Assembly: GCF_042676245.1 (NCBI RefSeq)
Contig: NZ_JBHTKA010000008.1
Span: forward strand, 62,001-126,000
Origin: Ohtaekwangia kribbensis
GTDB lineage: Bacteria; Bacteroidota; Bacteroidia; Cytophagales; Cyclobacteriaceae
DNA: 64,000 nt
Direction: 5' to 3'
In this document: positions 1-8,946 of the stretch, piece after piece
Layout: each line of letters opens with the position of its first letter
How positions within the stretch are numbered: the stretch's first letter is position 1
Notes under the pieces: model-generated
What the model saw: the letters and a program-made list of their open reading frames with translations, nothing else
The model's database searches: none
What the model was told of the DNA's origin: nothing
Translations under genes and position numbers: made by a program

Positions 1-443
1 TCGTAACGCTTAAAGTCCTGCTCTGCTCTGCGCGCTCTTACTTGTGCGATCTCAACGTTTCCTTCGGAAGCCTGCAATGATGATTTCGAACTCAACACAG
101 TTTCCTGTGATGTAGTATATCCGGCTTTCGTAGATTCAAGGTTTGCCTTTGCATTTTCAAGGGCAGCTTCAGCCTGCAATACTTTTACGGCGAGGTCGCG
201 ATCATCCAGAACAATCAATGTATCACCAGCTTTTACAATGGTGTTGTCATCTACCAGCAGGCGCTCTACATAACCTGATACTTTCGGAATGATCGGGCTG
301 ATATCGCCTTCCACCTGCGCATCATCGGTTTCTTCGTGGTGCTGGCCATGTATATACTTCGTAATACCAAACGTTGCACCTGCTATTACTAGGACTCCCA
401 ACACAATGGCAAATCGTTTATTTTTATTTGTTTTAGTTTCCAT
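1..443 (-). CDS. HlyD/EmrA-family periplasmic adaptor of an efflux pump (partial)
   Basis: Membrane fusion protein that would bridge an inner-membrane drug exporter to the TolC-type channel encoded just upstream. The window holds the first 147 codons; the C-terminus runs off the left edge. The start is ATG at 443-441. A short basic N-terminus leads into one membrane segment (about residues 10-28), then the EmrA/HlyD signature ETDDAQVEGDISPIIPKVSG, a biotinyl-lipoyl-like half (VSGYVERLLVDDNTIVKAGD) and the beginning of the alpha-helical hairpin rich in Ala, Glu and Gln. It lies 19 bp after the TolC gene stop and on the same strand, so it is the third gene of a tetR-tolC-hlyD operon. The EmrA-like TDDAQV motif suggests that the missing next gene is an EmrB-type MFS pump, but an ABC permease cannot be excluded. 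Confidence 0.9.
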   Translation of the reverse strand, partial: METKTNKNKRFAIVLGVLVIAGATFGITKYIHGQHHEETDDAQVEGDISPIIPKVSGYVERLLVDDNTIVKAGDTLIVLDDRDLAVKVLQAEAALENAKANLESTKAGYTTSQETVLSSKSSLQASEGNVEIAQVRARRAEQDFKRY

Positions 444-462
444 ACTATATTTTACAATGCTT

Positions 463-1788
463 TTATAGAGTTCCTACTGAGTTCTGAAGTTCATAATACG
501 CAATCATGCTCTCGGCACGCGCAGTTGCATAGTTAATGCGTGCCTGCAGCAACGCTACATCTGCTTCCAGGTAGTCAGACAAAATGAGTAAACCGTTTTT
601 GTATTTGTTTTGCGAGATCTGGTAATTCTCTTCTGCCTGGTCGATTGCTTTCTTCGTGATAGCAAGTTTTTCGAGAGACTTCTGGCAGTTCAAATATTTT
701 CCGCGTATATCTACTTTTACCTGGTCAGTAGCGAGCTGTCGCGAAGCTTCGGCCTGTTCAACGCGCGACCTGGCTTCCTGCATACCGTGCGATGCGTGTA
801 GCGCTCCCGTTATGCTATACTTCAATGACACACCGCCATTCAAAGCATTGGTAACATTTACTACGTTGGGTATAAAGGCGTTTACATATCCGGCTGTTAA
901 CGCTACGGTTGGAAGTCGATTGGCTTTCGCGATTTTATATCCTGATTCACCGGCTTTCAGCTGCACGGCTGCCGACTTCAATTCTGTACGATTTTCCAAA
1001 CCAGTCTGAAGGTATTGGTCCCAGGTGGTAAGTGCAGCAAGTTCAAACATGCCAACTGTGTCCAACTCAAGCGTTGTTTCTTCCGGCAGTCCTAATAATA
1101 TAGTAAGATTATACTCAGCAAGTTTCACGCTGTTGTTAACATCGGTAAGGGCAAGCTCCACATTGTTGGCCTGCAATTCTGCTTTTAGCCGATCGTTACG
1201 TGCCAGTAAATTTTGCTCCTCCTGGTTCTTGAATTCCGTAACGCGTTGCTGTTCCTGCTTCAGATTTTCTTCAATTGTCTTTCGCGTTTCAAGCAACTCA
1301 TAATATTGATATATAGCCTTCGCTGTGGTAAGCGCTACATTGCTGCGTGTAGTCTGTGCATCATACTGGGCAGCCTGCTCCAGGTACTCGTTCATGATTT
1401 TGGTATTTTTGGTTTTAAAGCCGTTGAATACCGGCCATGAAGCAGACACTTGCAACAAGGCAACATCGTGTATGTTAGACAACGCTGCCAGCGGAGAATC
1501 TGAACTGCCTCCATTCCCTGATGCTTCATTCGCCATGCTTACCGTTGGTGTATTGAGATGGAGATACGTTCCGCTTACACCCACTTCAGGTATAACTTTA
1601 TCCTGTGCCTGTTGAACTTTAGCCTGTGCTTCTTTAACTTTTGCATTCGACACAATGAGTTGCTTGCTGTTGGCAACTCCCAGGTCGATGGCTTCTTTTA
1701 CCGTAAGCCTTTTAACAGATTGTGCCTGCAGATGTATACCGGCCAGTACGCCTGTTATCACGATGAGAGTACTTATTTTCCTGTACAT
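463..1788 (-). CDS. TolC family outer-membrane efflux channel
   Basis: Outer-membrane factor that forms the exit duct of a tripartite exporter. The 441-residue product starts with a signal peptide (MYRKISTLIVITGVLAG, cleavage after about LQAQ), followed by the two internally repeated helical halves typical of the family: KEAIDLGVANSKQL opens the first, ENRTELKSAAVQLKAGESGYKIAKANRLP marks the second, and the C-terminal helix holds NKYKNGLLILSDYLEADVALLQA. The length is normal for a Bacteroidota TolC homologue. It sits 15 bp downstream of the TetR gene and directly before the HlyD adaptor, so it should be transcribed from the promoter region containing the two palindromes near 2410-2454. Substrate is unknown. 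Confidence 0.93.
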   Translation of the reverse strand: MYRKISTLIVITGVLAGIHLQAQSVKRLTVKEAIDLGVANSKQLIVSNAKVKEAQAKVQQAQDKVIPEVGVSGTYLHLNTPTVSMANEASGNGGSSDSPLAALSNIHDVALLQVSASWPVFNGFKTKNTKIMNEYLEQAAQYDAQTTRSNVALTTAKAIYQYYELLETRKTIEENLKQEQQRVTEFKNQEEQNLLARNDRLKAELQANNVELALTDVNNSVKLAEYNLTILLGLPEETTLELDTVGMFELAALTTWDQYLQTGLENRTELKSAAVQLKAGESGYKIAKANRLPTVALTAGYVNAFIPNVVNVTNALNGGVSLKYSITGALHASHGMQEARSRVEQAEASRQLATDQVKVDIRGKYLNCQKSLEKLAITKKAIDQAEENYQISQNKYKNGLLILSDYLEADVALLQARINYATARAESMIAYYELQNSVGTL

Positions 1789-1803
1789 GTTTATATATAG
1801 TTC

Positions 1804-2394
1804 TTATTTAATCAAATAACCCCCGAGCAGATCGAACAGGAATTTCTTCACGCGATCCTTATATACTTCTTCGTTTTCACCAGATCGGGTATAACGCTTT
1901 TTGAAAACAGAATGTGTTGTCTGGTAGATTACTCCGAACAGAGCCGCCATTGCCAGGTCTATATCAACTTCTTTTTTGAAAACTTTTTTGCGTTGTCCTT
2001 CTTCCAGCAACTTGCGCAGCTCCATACTATTGCGATTGAGTATCTTAACGATATTCTCCGTCAACTCAGGTCTCTCCGTTGTAGAGAGCTCACGGTGTAT
2101 AAACTGATGATACTTGCAATTGGAAAATATTTTATCAACATACAGATCAATCACCGCCATAAACTTTTCAAGCGGTGCTGCCGATGACTGATTTATATCG
2201 TGAAGTTTTAATCGTGTTGTGTCAACGGATTGCTCCATGATCGCGAGCAACAGGTTATCCTTGGAGCCAAAATGGTAATTAATCAAGGCAACGTTTACAT
2301 CAGCCTTCGTTGCTATTTCGCGAACGCTCGTGAGATCAAATCCCTTTTCTTCAAAAAGCTCTCGCGCCGCAGAAAGTATTTTTTCGCTTGTCAT
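1804..2394 (-). CDS. TetR/AcrR family repressor of the efflux operon
   Basis: Predicted one-component repressor, 196 residues. The N-terminal DNA-binding domain is clear: KILSAARELFEEKGFDLTSVREIATKADV, then the recognition helix and NVALINYHFGSKDNLL, the standard TetR pattern at residues 5-48. The C-terminal ligand-binding part is all helical and not diagnostic. It is the first gene of the operon that continues into the TolC and HlyD genes, an arrangement in which the regulator usually represses its own transcript until a toxic substrate binds. Two nearly perfect palindromes lie 16-60 bp upstream of its ATG and are the likely binding sites. A role in sensing the pump's substrate is inference. 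Confidence 0.93.
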   Translation of the reverse strand: MTSEKILSAARELFEEKGFDLTSVREIATKADVNVALINYHFGSKDNLLLAIMEQSVDTTRLKLHDINQSSAAPLEKFMAVIDLYVDKIFSNCKYHQFIHRELSTTERPELTENIVKILNRNSMELRKLLEEGQRKKVFKKEVDIDLAMAALFGVIYQTTHSVFKKRYTRSGENEEVYKDRVKKFLFDLLGGYLIK

Positions 2395-2409
2395 GACTTT
2401 ATAACGCGC

Positions 2410-2433
2410 AAAATTAAACAGTTGTTTAATTTT
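2410..2433. promoter_or_regulatory. Palindromic operator 1 upstream of tetR gene
   Basis: Two perfect 11-bp arms (2410-2420 and 2423-2433; AAAATTAAACA and its complement) separated by 2 bp. The near end lies 16 bp before the TetR start codon, so binding here would block transcription or translation initiation of the operon. It shares the half-site GTTTAA with the second palindrome next to it. Confidence 0.7.
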
Positions 2434-2454
2434 TAAACGAATGTTTAAAAATTA
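2427..2454. promoter_or_regulatory. Palindromic operator 2 upstream of tetR gene
   Basis: Perfect 12-bp arms at 2427-2438 (TAATTTTTAAAC) and 2443-2454, separated by GAAT. It overlaps operator 1 by 7 bp and its centre is 19 bp away, roughly two helical turns, so two repressor dimers could bind on the same face of the DNA. The pairing of two sites with one half-site word supports a real regulatory target instead of chance AT-rich symmetry. Confidence 0.68.
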
Positions 2455-2615
2455 TTTTTTCAGGCTTGTATTTAACAATTTCAATCGGTTGCTGATCTTC
2501 CAACCTCTCAATAGCTTATCGCTCGCGGCACGACCGCATGGACATTCCGGTTGTATTAGATGGAGGCAAAAAACATTAGTCACGCCTACAACAGACTTAA
2601 ATTTTTAAGGCTGGC

Positions 2616-2656
2616 AAAAAAGAAATGGCCACCCCTGATTCCGGATCAGAGGTGGA
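2616..2656 (-). terminator. Rho-independent terminator after the 928-aa receptor gene
   Basis: Read on the minus strand, an 11-bp stem with one mismatch (arms 2645-2655 and 2629-2639, loop 2640-2644) is followed by a T-rich run corresponding to the A tract at 2616-2625. It begins 34 bp after the stop codon of the receptor gene that ends at 2690. Confidence 0.75.
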
Positions 2657-2689
2657 CCATGAAATTTTGAACTTCGTTATCTATATATC

Positions 2690-5476
2690 TTACGGACGAA
2701 TCACGCGCATCATACCTCTCGGTGGACGCATGCCCATCGGGTTTAACTGTTTATTCAGTGCATAAATAAAGCTCACCATAAAATAACGGCCCAGCGAGTT
2801 GGATGTCTGAAGCTGGAAGTAGTTTACATCCGCGGTTTGTGTTACACCTATATTTTTATCGAGCAGGTTGTTTACTGAAAATCTCAGCTCACCACTCTTC
2901 GCTTTCAGGAAGAAACGCGATATGGAAAGATTTACCAGCGGAATAGATTGCTCATAGTCGTTGGTTTTATTTTCATATACCAGGTATTCAAGCGATGAAG
3001 TGAACTGGTAATTTTTCAGGAAGGAGACATTGGCTTCTGCTGTAAAGGTTTTGTTGAAGTATAGCTGATTGGACTGCTCGCTTACTTCATACTCGGCAGA
3101 CTGCCTGCTAATATTGGCCCCGAGGCTCGCATCAAAAAATTCTTTATAGCGATAATCGTAGCGCAATCTTCCCCCGTATGTATTTTGAATCACTCCGCTT
3201 TCAACACCTTCCACTACATTCACGCCATTCTGTTTTGAAACATTTCCAGATATACTGAAGCGACTGCCAATCTTTTGTATCGGGAAACTGAATGTGGCAT
3301 CACCACTCAATCGTGTTGTACTTGATACGTTTACCGGTGTCGATACGCGCACCTGCTGCTCGGTATAACTCTGTGCCGTAGTGATAGCATTGCGCGTATA
3401 GGTAGCATCTACGAAGGCAAAGAAACTTACAAACTTACCAGGCTCGAACGTGGTGAAGTTCAGTCGCGCATTATGCGCATAGGCCGGCCGCAGATCAGGA
3501 TTACCAACATACCAGTTAAGTTGATCACTGTTATCTACAACAGGTTGCAGCTGCTGAATGCTCGGCTCCTGCACGGATGTCTCATAATCAAAGCGCAAGT
3601 GTTTGGTTGTTGAGAAATCATAGTTAAAGCGCGCTACTGGTAATAGATTCTGATATGATTTGGAGATCTTCTGATCCAGCAGAATTAAGTCACCATCTAA
3701 ATAAGTTTGTTGCAGACTGCTTCCTACGGTAACATTGTAATTCTCACGATTCATTCTGAAGTTCAGTCCGGCACGGTGGTACTGATAATCGCTTTTATAC
3801 TGATTACTCAGCGAAGAATTGAAAACATAATTTTCATTTTGAACATCATATACCTTCTTATCAACATCGTTCAGGTTCTGCCGGAATGTATAGTTTGCTT
3901 CCAGGTATTTTCTGTTTCCCAGCGGCTCGGTATATGAGAGTGTTCCGCTGTAACTGACAGTACTTGTTTCCTGTGTATTGGTTTGCAAAACCGTTGTTGT
4001 TTCCTGATCGCCCGTATAGTATATATTGGTAGCATCCTGGTCGCCATCGCGGTCGCTGTCGGTTACACTTAGTTGTGCATTAACGGATAACGTGCGTCCT
4101 TTTTTAGAGAATCGATGGCGCCACAGCAGGTTTGTATTGAGACTTGCCGATGTACCACTGGCCGAAGATCGACCGGTACTCTCATTCAGTAAATTATCCT
4201 CTGCATCAAAATTCTGACTATCGCTGGTTGTATTCGATTCGGTTTCGTTATAGGTAGTGCTCGTAGTGAACTTCAGCGAATTCATCGAGTCCAATTTATG
4301 CTCCAGTGTCGTATTAACGCGATGATTGGAATTTGTACTCAACTGCCGGCTATGCTGATTGAACTGCAGGTTACCCGAAGTCAGGTAGTTGGTTCGCTCG
4401 GTCGTCATGTCAATATCATGATCGAGGTGATTATAAAAATAACTCGCGTTGAGCTCGGTCTTTTTATTAAACTCATTATTGAAGTTTACACCACCGGCAT
4501 AATTTGTCATTATACCACTGTTGCGTCCACCTATATTTACCGGTACACCGGTTGAGTTGTTGGAGTTAAGTTCAACGCGCACAACACCACGTCCGCTCAT
4601 AAGCTGTTGTGTCCCCCCTGTGAAGCTCATATAGTCGTCCATCGCGAACCCCTGCTCATTGGTATTATTCCCCATACCTAGTACCGAAAGCTGTTGACCT
4701 TTTTTGAAGCGGTTGAGATTGAGCTTTGCGGCATAGCGATCGTCCGTACCAACACCACCTTGCAGATTCCCAAATACACCATTACGTTTTTCCTCTTTTA
4801 GTTCGAGATTGATAGTCTTCTCGCGCTGGCCGTCATCGATACCTGAAAAAGCAGCCTGATCAGATTTCTTATCAAACACCTGTACCTTGTCAATAGCATC
4901 AGCAGGAAGATTGCGCGTGGCCAATTTAGGATCAGTACCAAAAAAAGTCTTACCATCCACCGTTACGCGTTTTACCTGTTCGCCCTGCGAGCGTATAGTA
5001 CCATCGTTGTCCACTTCAACACCCGGAAGCTTTTTCAGCAACTCTTCCACCGTTGCATTCTGATTGGTTTTAAAAGCAAGCGCATTATACTCAATAGTGT
5101 CGCGCTTGATCACAACCGGAATCTTTTCAGACTCGATCACCACTTCATCCAGTTTTGTTTGTGCGGGTACCATCTTAAGAGCACCCATATTTACTATATC
5201 TCCCTCGGCAGGAGCAATGGAAGCTGAATAGGTTTTATACCCGACATACGTCACCTTTAACATATAGGAGGCCCGCGCGAGATTGGCTATCTCAAACTTA
5301 CCGGCAACATCCGTAGCGCCGAAATTTACCAGCGATGAATCTTTCGGATTCAACACAATAACCGTAGCACCCGGCAAGCCATGCGACACAGAGTCCACCA
5401 CCTGTCCCCTCACAGTAATCTTCTGCGCCAGCGCCACCTGCGACATAAAAACAAAAAATATTAAAAGTCTTTTCAT
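2690..5476 (-). CDS. TonB-dependent outer-membrane receptor, OMP_b-brl_3 type
   Basis: Outer-membrane beta-barrel of 928 residues. A signal peptide (MKRLLIFFVFMSQVALAQ) is followed by a carboxypeptidase-regulatory-like domain (about 22-105: VRGQVVDSVSHGLPGATVIV), then a short plug (about 115-220) with the phrases VEELLKKLPGVEV and GKTFFGTDPKLATRNLP that characterise the OMP_b-brl_3 subfamily, and a long barrel with DxRPxYAHNxRLNF and the C-terminal strand region NKQLNPMGMRPPRG. The family is often found with a GLPGLI protein, exactly as here: the GLPGLI gene lies 74 bp upstream on the same strand. The transported substrate is unknown; metal or peptide roles have been proposed for similar pairs, and nothing in the sequence decides it. 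Confidence 0.9.
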   Translation of the reverse strand: MKRLLIFFVFMSQVALAQKITVRGQVVDSVSHGLPGATVIVLNPKDSSLVNFGATDVAGKFEIANLARASYMLKVTYVGYKTYSASIAPAEGDIVNMGALKMVPAQTKLDEVVIESEKIPVVIKRDTIEYNALAFKTNQNATVEELLKKLPGVEVDNDGTIRSQGEQVKRVTVDGKTFFGTDPKLATRNLPADAIDKVQVFDKKSDQAAFSGIDDGQREKTINLELKEEKRNGVFGNLQGGVGTDDRYAAKLNLNRFKKGQQLSVLGMGNNTNEQGFAMDDYMSFTGGTQQLMSGRGVVRVELNSNNSTGVPVNIGGRNSGIMTNYAGGVNFNNEFNKKTELNASYFYNHLDHDIDMTTERTNYLTSGNLQFNQHSRQLSTNSNHRVNTTLEHKLDSMNSLKFTTSTTYNETESNTTSDSQNFDAEDNLLNESTGRSSASGTSASLNTNLLWRHRFSKKGRTLSVNAQLSVTDSDRDGDQDATNIYYTGDQETTTVLQTNTQETSTVSYSGTLSYTEPLGNRKYLEANYTFRQNLNDVDKKVYDVQNENYVFNSSLSNQYKSDYQYHRAGLNFRMNRENYNVTVGSSLQQTYLDGDLILLDQKISKSYQNLLPVARFNYDFSTTKHLRFDYETSVQEPSIQQLQPVVDNSDQLNWYVGNPDLRPAYAHNARLNFTTFEPGKFVSFFAFVDATYTRNAITTAQSYTEQQVRVSTPVNVSSTTRLSGDATFSFPIQKIGSRFSISGNVSKQNGVNVVEGVESGVIQNTYGGRLRYDYRYKEFFDASLGANISRQSAEYEVSEQSNQLYFNKTFTAEANVSFLKNYQFTSSLEYLVYENKTNDYEQSIPLVNLSISRFFLKAKSGELRFSVNNLLDKNIGVTQTADVNYFQLQTSNSLGRYFMVSFIYALNKQLNPMGMRPPRGMMRVIRP

Positions 5477-5550
5477 AAGATATATAAATCTACAGATCAG
5501 GATATAGTATATAATTACAGATACATCAACACCTCAACACATGAACACAC

Positions 5551-6309
5551 CTAGTTCCGGATCATCACACCGCCTTCACGTCCCATTCGCTGCATCTGCT
5601 CATCCATCATTTTGCGAAATTCCTTTTCGGTGATCTTTGTACCGCCCGATGGAATTTTAAGTTCGCCTTTCTTCAAAGCACGCGGCTCTACTTTTATGGC
5701 TGTGATAACACGTTCACCTTCATTAATATCAACCTGCACAACAGCACCCGGAAGTGTAGTATATATCTCAGGTCCTAAAAAAGGGCGAAGCTTGTCAGTA
5801 TACCACGCCACTATTGTTTGCTTGCGCTCTTCATTATAGAATGTTGCCTGGCGACAGACATACCCAAGAATTGTTTTTACTTCTGTCCCGAATTTCCACG
5901 GGGTAATTTTCACAGAATCTTCAATCAGGTATTTCTTACCCATGAATTCCTGCTGGGTAACTTTTTTAGAAGAAGCATAATTAAAGTAAACTTCGGCATT
6001 TGGTCTTCTGAAACGCATGCGCATGCCACCACCATCTTCGCCTGCAAAGTCGTCTTCCTCTTCTTCTATTATAGGTTTGTAAAGTGATTCTGTCGCTGTA
6101 AAAGAGAGCTGCTCTTTATGAACATCGAACTCGGGCATCATCTCCTTCATGCCCTGTCGTTCGGGAGGAAGTCTGCGGTGCATATTTACTTTCACTTCAT
6201 AAGTAATAATGCCTTCGGAAGTTTGTGCAAAAACAAAATGTGCTGCTGTAAGGGACACCAGGATGCCCAGAAATATCAGGATACGTTTCATTGTTGTAGA
6301 AATTTTCAT
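5551..6309 (-). CDS. GLPGLI family exported protein
   Basis: Secreted or periplasmic protein of 252 residues belonging to the Bacteroidota GLPGLI family, of unknown function. The name-giving region reads IYTTLPGAVVQVDINEG at about residues 178-194; before it stand the family's usual RQATFYNEERKQTIVAWYTDKL. A stretch rich in Glu, Asp, Gly and Met/Arg (about 85-100: EEEEDDFAGEDGGGMRMRFR) is acidic then basic and may bind a metal, which is inference. The signal peptide MKRILIFLGILVSLTAAHFVFAQ begins at the second Met, so the true start may be 6291 and not 6309. It precedes the OMP_b-brl_3 receptor gene on the same strand and probably shares its transcript. Confidence 0.85.
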   Translation of the reverse strand: MKISTTMKRILIFLGILVSLTAAHFVFAQTSEGIITYEVKVNMHRRLPPERQGMKEMMPEFDVHKEQLSFTATESLYKPIIEEEEDDFAGEDGGGMRMRFRRPNAEVYFNYASSKKVTQQEFMGKKYLIEDSVKITPWKFGTEVKTILGYVCRQATFYNEERKQTIVAWYTDKLRPFLGPEIYTTLPGAVVQVDINEGERVITAIKVEPRALKKGELKIPSGGTKITEKEFRKMMDEQMQRMGREGGVMIRN

Positions 6310-6419
6310 GAATTAGTTTCGGGAGTAAATGTACAGGCAGAGATTAAGGCCAACGGTTAATAGTTCTGAAAGGAATGTTAATTAACGTTAAAGATGTTTA
6401 GCACTGGCAGCGGGAACGT

Positions 6420-6427
6420 TACCTTTG
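6420..6427 (+). promoter_or_regulatory. Candidate -7 box (TACCTTTG) for the kinase gene at 6527
   Basis: Exact match to the Bacteroidota primary sigma factor -7 consensus TAnnTTTG, in the 217-bp gap between the divergent GLPGLI and kinase genes, 99 bp before the kinase start. A -33 TTG element at ideal spacing is not clear, which lowers confidence. Confidence 0.4.
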
Positions 6428-6526
6428 TATCAGGTGAAAGGCTTAACATTGTTTAGCATAAGCAAATACCGGTTACCCATTTGCTGTGTAGCGATTAAGA
6501 GCGGTAAAGCATAGAAGGGACTACAG

Positions 6527-8065
6527 ATGAAGAAACGTAAACATATAGGTATACTCCTCCTGATGATCAGCAGTATGATCCTGTTGATCACTTTGCAGGC
6601 GTTATGGTTGATAAACTCGTATGAAAAAGCATTCTACGATTTAAGGCGCGAAGCAAATGATATATTCCGGAGCACCGTATATACCATGCGTGACTCACTT
6701 ATTTCCAAAAATATACTTGCGATTTCGTCAGACTCTATCCGTGTTGCAATTCCGGCCATGCCTGCGTCTGTCGTTGCGTACGGTACTACCAAACACGTTG
6801 ATTCCGCGAAGTGGGAAGATGCTGTTGAAGATTCTATGGTGCGCGATGAAAAAGTGCGTATCTACATAACTTCCCAGGATCATGTAGACTCGCTATCGCG
6901 TGATATGCTGAAGCCTGTGGTATCGCGCATCCAGAATTTTCAGCTGCGCAGTAAGCGGGGTGCGAAAAGTTTTGTAGTCCGGCTCGGTGCCGACACCCTT
7001 GATCGCGATAGTCTGAGACATGAGTTTGGCAAAGCGCTTGCCCATGCTTCGTTCAATCTTCCTTTCGAAATATACCATATCGTTCGCACGCCTCCGGCAG
7101 ATCGGCCAGACTTCTTTCCGGATTTCGCACGTCAGGAATTCCATAGAGGTAAAGATAACAAGAGTCCTTCACACGATTCAGCCCCTATATTTAGCGATAC
7201 GCTCCATGTTGAACCGGTGCGTCTCAATCCGCTGCATCATTATGCAACGTCACTCACCAATGTACGCGGCACGTTGCTAACTGAAATTACTCCACAGATT
7301 TTATTCTCGGTGTTCCTCACGATTATGATACTTATCGCTTTTCTTACGATGTACCTGAACATGCGCTCACAACAGCGATTGATGGAACTGAAGAATGATT
7401 TTATCAGCAACGTTACGCATGAATTGAAAACCCCGGTAGCAACCGTAAGTGTAGCCTTGGAAGCACTCAAAAATTTTCAGGCAAAGAGCAACCCCAAACT
7501 GGCAGCTGAATATTTAGATATAGCGCAAGGTGAATTAAACCGGCTCACCTTGATGACGGATAAAATCCTACGCACCGCCATCTTCGAGAACCGGGGTGTT
7601 GAATTTAAACCCGAACCCATAAACCTGGATGAAACCGTACAACAGGTAATAGCATCCATGAAGCTGGTATTTGAAAAACGTGGTGCGAGTATTCAGTATA
7701 TAAAAGAAGGATCGGACTTCGAAATGCAGGGAGGCTCGATGCACATTACCAATGTAATTTACAATCTGCTTGACAATGCGTTAAAATATAGTCTTAAAAA
7801 TCCGTTTATACTTGTTACCTTAAAAGGTGTACCCGACAAACTAACATTACTCGTGGAAGACCGCGGCATCGGTATACCCAAGGAGTATCACAAAAAAATA
7901 TTTGAAAAATTCTTTCGCGTACCTACCGGTGATGTACACAATGCAAAAGGCCATGGCCTCGGACTTAACTACGTAGCCAGCGTTGTAAAAAGTCATGGAG
8001 GAAAAATTGAAGTAGAGAGTGAGACAGGTGTTGGGAGTGTGTTTCGGATTGAGTGGGGGAGATGA
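6527..8065 (+). CDS. Membrane sensor histidine kinase
   Basis: Two-component sensor of 512 residues. Membrane segments at about 7-29 and 257-278 enclose a 230-residue periplasmic sensing region with no family I recognise. The dimerisation/phosphoacceptor domain contains FISNVTHELKTPVA with His298; the ATPase domain shows the N box NVIYNLLDNALKYS (about 407-420), the G1 box EDRGIGIP and the G2 box GHGLGLNYV. There is no HAMP domain between membrane and His domain. The partner regulator follows at 8238, but after an unusual 172-bp spacer with inverted repeats. The gene is divergent from the GLPGLI/receptor pair, so control of that pair is a reasonable guess. A second kinase of the same architecture lies at 9654-10916. 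Confidence 0.95.
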   Translation: MKKRKHIGILLLMISSMILLITLQALWLINSYEKAFYDLRREANDIFRSTVYTMRDSLISKNILAISSDSIRVAIPAMPASVVAYGTTKHVDSAKWEDAVEDSMVRDEKVRIYITSQDHVDSLSRDMLKPVVSRIQNFQLRSKRGAKSFVVRLGADTLDRDSLRHEFGKALAHASFNLPFEIYHIVRTPPADRPDFFPDFARQEFHRGKDNKSPSHDSAPIFSDTLHVEPVRLNPLHHYATSLTNVRGTLLTEITPQILFSVFLTIMILIAFLTMYLNMRSQQRLMELKNDFISNVTHELKTPVATVSVALEALKNFQAKSNPKLAAEYLDIAQGELNRLTLMTDKILRTAIFENRGVEFKPEPINLDETVQQVIASMKLVFEKRGASIQYIKEGSDFEMQGGSMHITNVIYNLLDNALKYSLKNPFILVTLKGVPDKLTLLVEDRGIGIPKEYHKKIFEKFFRVPTGDVHNAKGHGLGLNYVASVVKSHGGKIEVESETGVGSVFRIEWGR

Positions 8066-8075
8066 GAAGACGGAA

Positions 8076-8223
8076 AGTCCGGAAGTCCGAAAGACAGGAA
8101 GTCGGGAAGACTGAGAGACTGAACCGAGCTACAACTAAAAGACACTATATATAGTCCTCCACTAAAAAAGAAAACACAAAAACGTTCAGACCTTCACACT
8201 TCCGGACTTCCGACTTCCGGACT
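8076..8223. repeat. Inverted and direct GGAAGTCCG-type repeats between kinase and regulator genes
   Basis: A perfect 12-bp inverted repeat (8076-8087, AGTCCGGAAGTC, with 8212-8223) bounds a spacer in which the word GGAAGTC and its complement recur several times on both sides. The repeats begin within 15 bp of the kinase stop codon and end 14 bp before the regulator start. A transcript through here could fold into a long hairpin. Confidence 0.7.
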
Positions 8224-8237
8224 CTAAAAAAAGAACA

Positions 8238-8927
8238 ATGACCAAAACAAAAATACTATACGTTGAAGACGAGCCATTTCTCGGACGAATTGTTAAAGAG
8301 AGCCTGGAGAGTCGGGAGTTTGAAGTAACGATGATTACCGATGGAGATGAGGCGGTTGATGCTTTCAAAAAACTACGGCCAGACATCTGCATACTCGACA
8401 TCATGCTTCCAGCAAAAGATGGCTATACGATTGCCAGGGAAATAAGACAGCTTGCGCCTGCTATACCGATTATTTTTGTTACGGCTAAAACGCAAACCGA
8501 AGATCTGTTAAAAGGTTTTGAGGTTGGTGGCAATGACTATATACGAAAGCCTTTCAGCATGGAAGAGTTAATCGTACGGATCAACAATTTACTACAGATC
8601 ACGCAACACCAGAAAAATGGTAACAGCAGTGATTCTATTATCATTGGCTCCTATCAATTTGTACCCCTGCGTTATGAGTTGCGCTATAAGGAGGTAGTGA
8701 AAAAACTGTCACACCGTGAGTCTACATTATTACAGACGCTGGTTGAGAATAAAAACGCCACCATCCTTCGAAAAGATATACTGATGAAACTCTGGGGTGA
8801 CGATTCGTTTTTTAATTCGCGAAACCTCGATGTATATATTACAAAATTACGAGACTATCTGAAGGAAGATTCCTCCATTGAAATTATCACTATTAAAGGT
8901 ATAGGTTATCATTTTGCTGTGGGCTAA
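8238..8927 (+). CDS. OmpR-family response regulator
   Basis: DNA-binding response regulator of 229 residues. The receiver domain has the acidic pair ED at 10-11, the phosphoacceptor Asp54 in CILDIMLP, Thr in FVTAKT and Lys in RKPFSMEE. The C-terminal winged-helix (about 130-228) includes KLSHRESTLLQTLVENK and a wing with SRNLDVYITKLRDYLKED and GIGYHF, the usual Trans_reg_C pattern. It is the cognate partner of the kinase ending at 8065, though separated by 172 bp of repeat-bearing sequence. It converges with the next regulator gene, whose stop is only 19 bp away. Confidence 0.95.
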   Translation: MTKTKILYVEDEPFLGRIVKESLESREFEVTMITDGDEAVDAFKKLRPDICILDIMLPAKDGYTIAREIRQLAPAIPIIFVTAKTQTEDLLKGFEVGGNDYIRKPFSMEELIVRINNLLQITQHQKNGNSSDSIIIGSYQFVPLRYELRYKEVVKKLSHRESTLLQTLVENKNATILRKDILMKLWGDDSFFNSRNLDVYITKLRDYLKEDSSIEIITIKGIGYHFAVG

Positions 8928-8946
8928 CTATATGCGAATGCGGATA

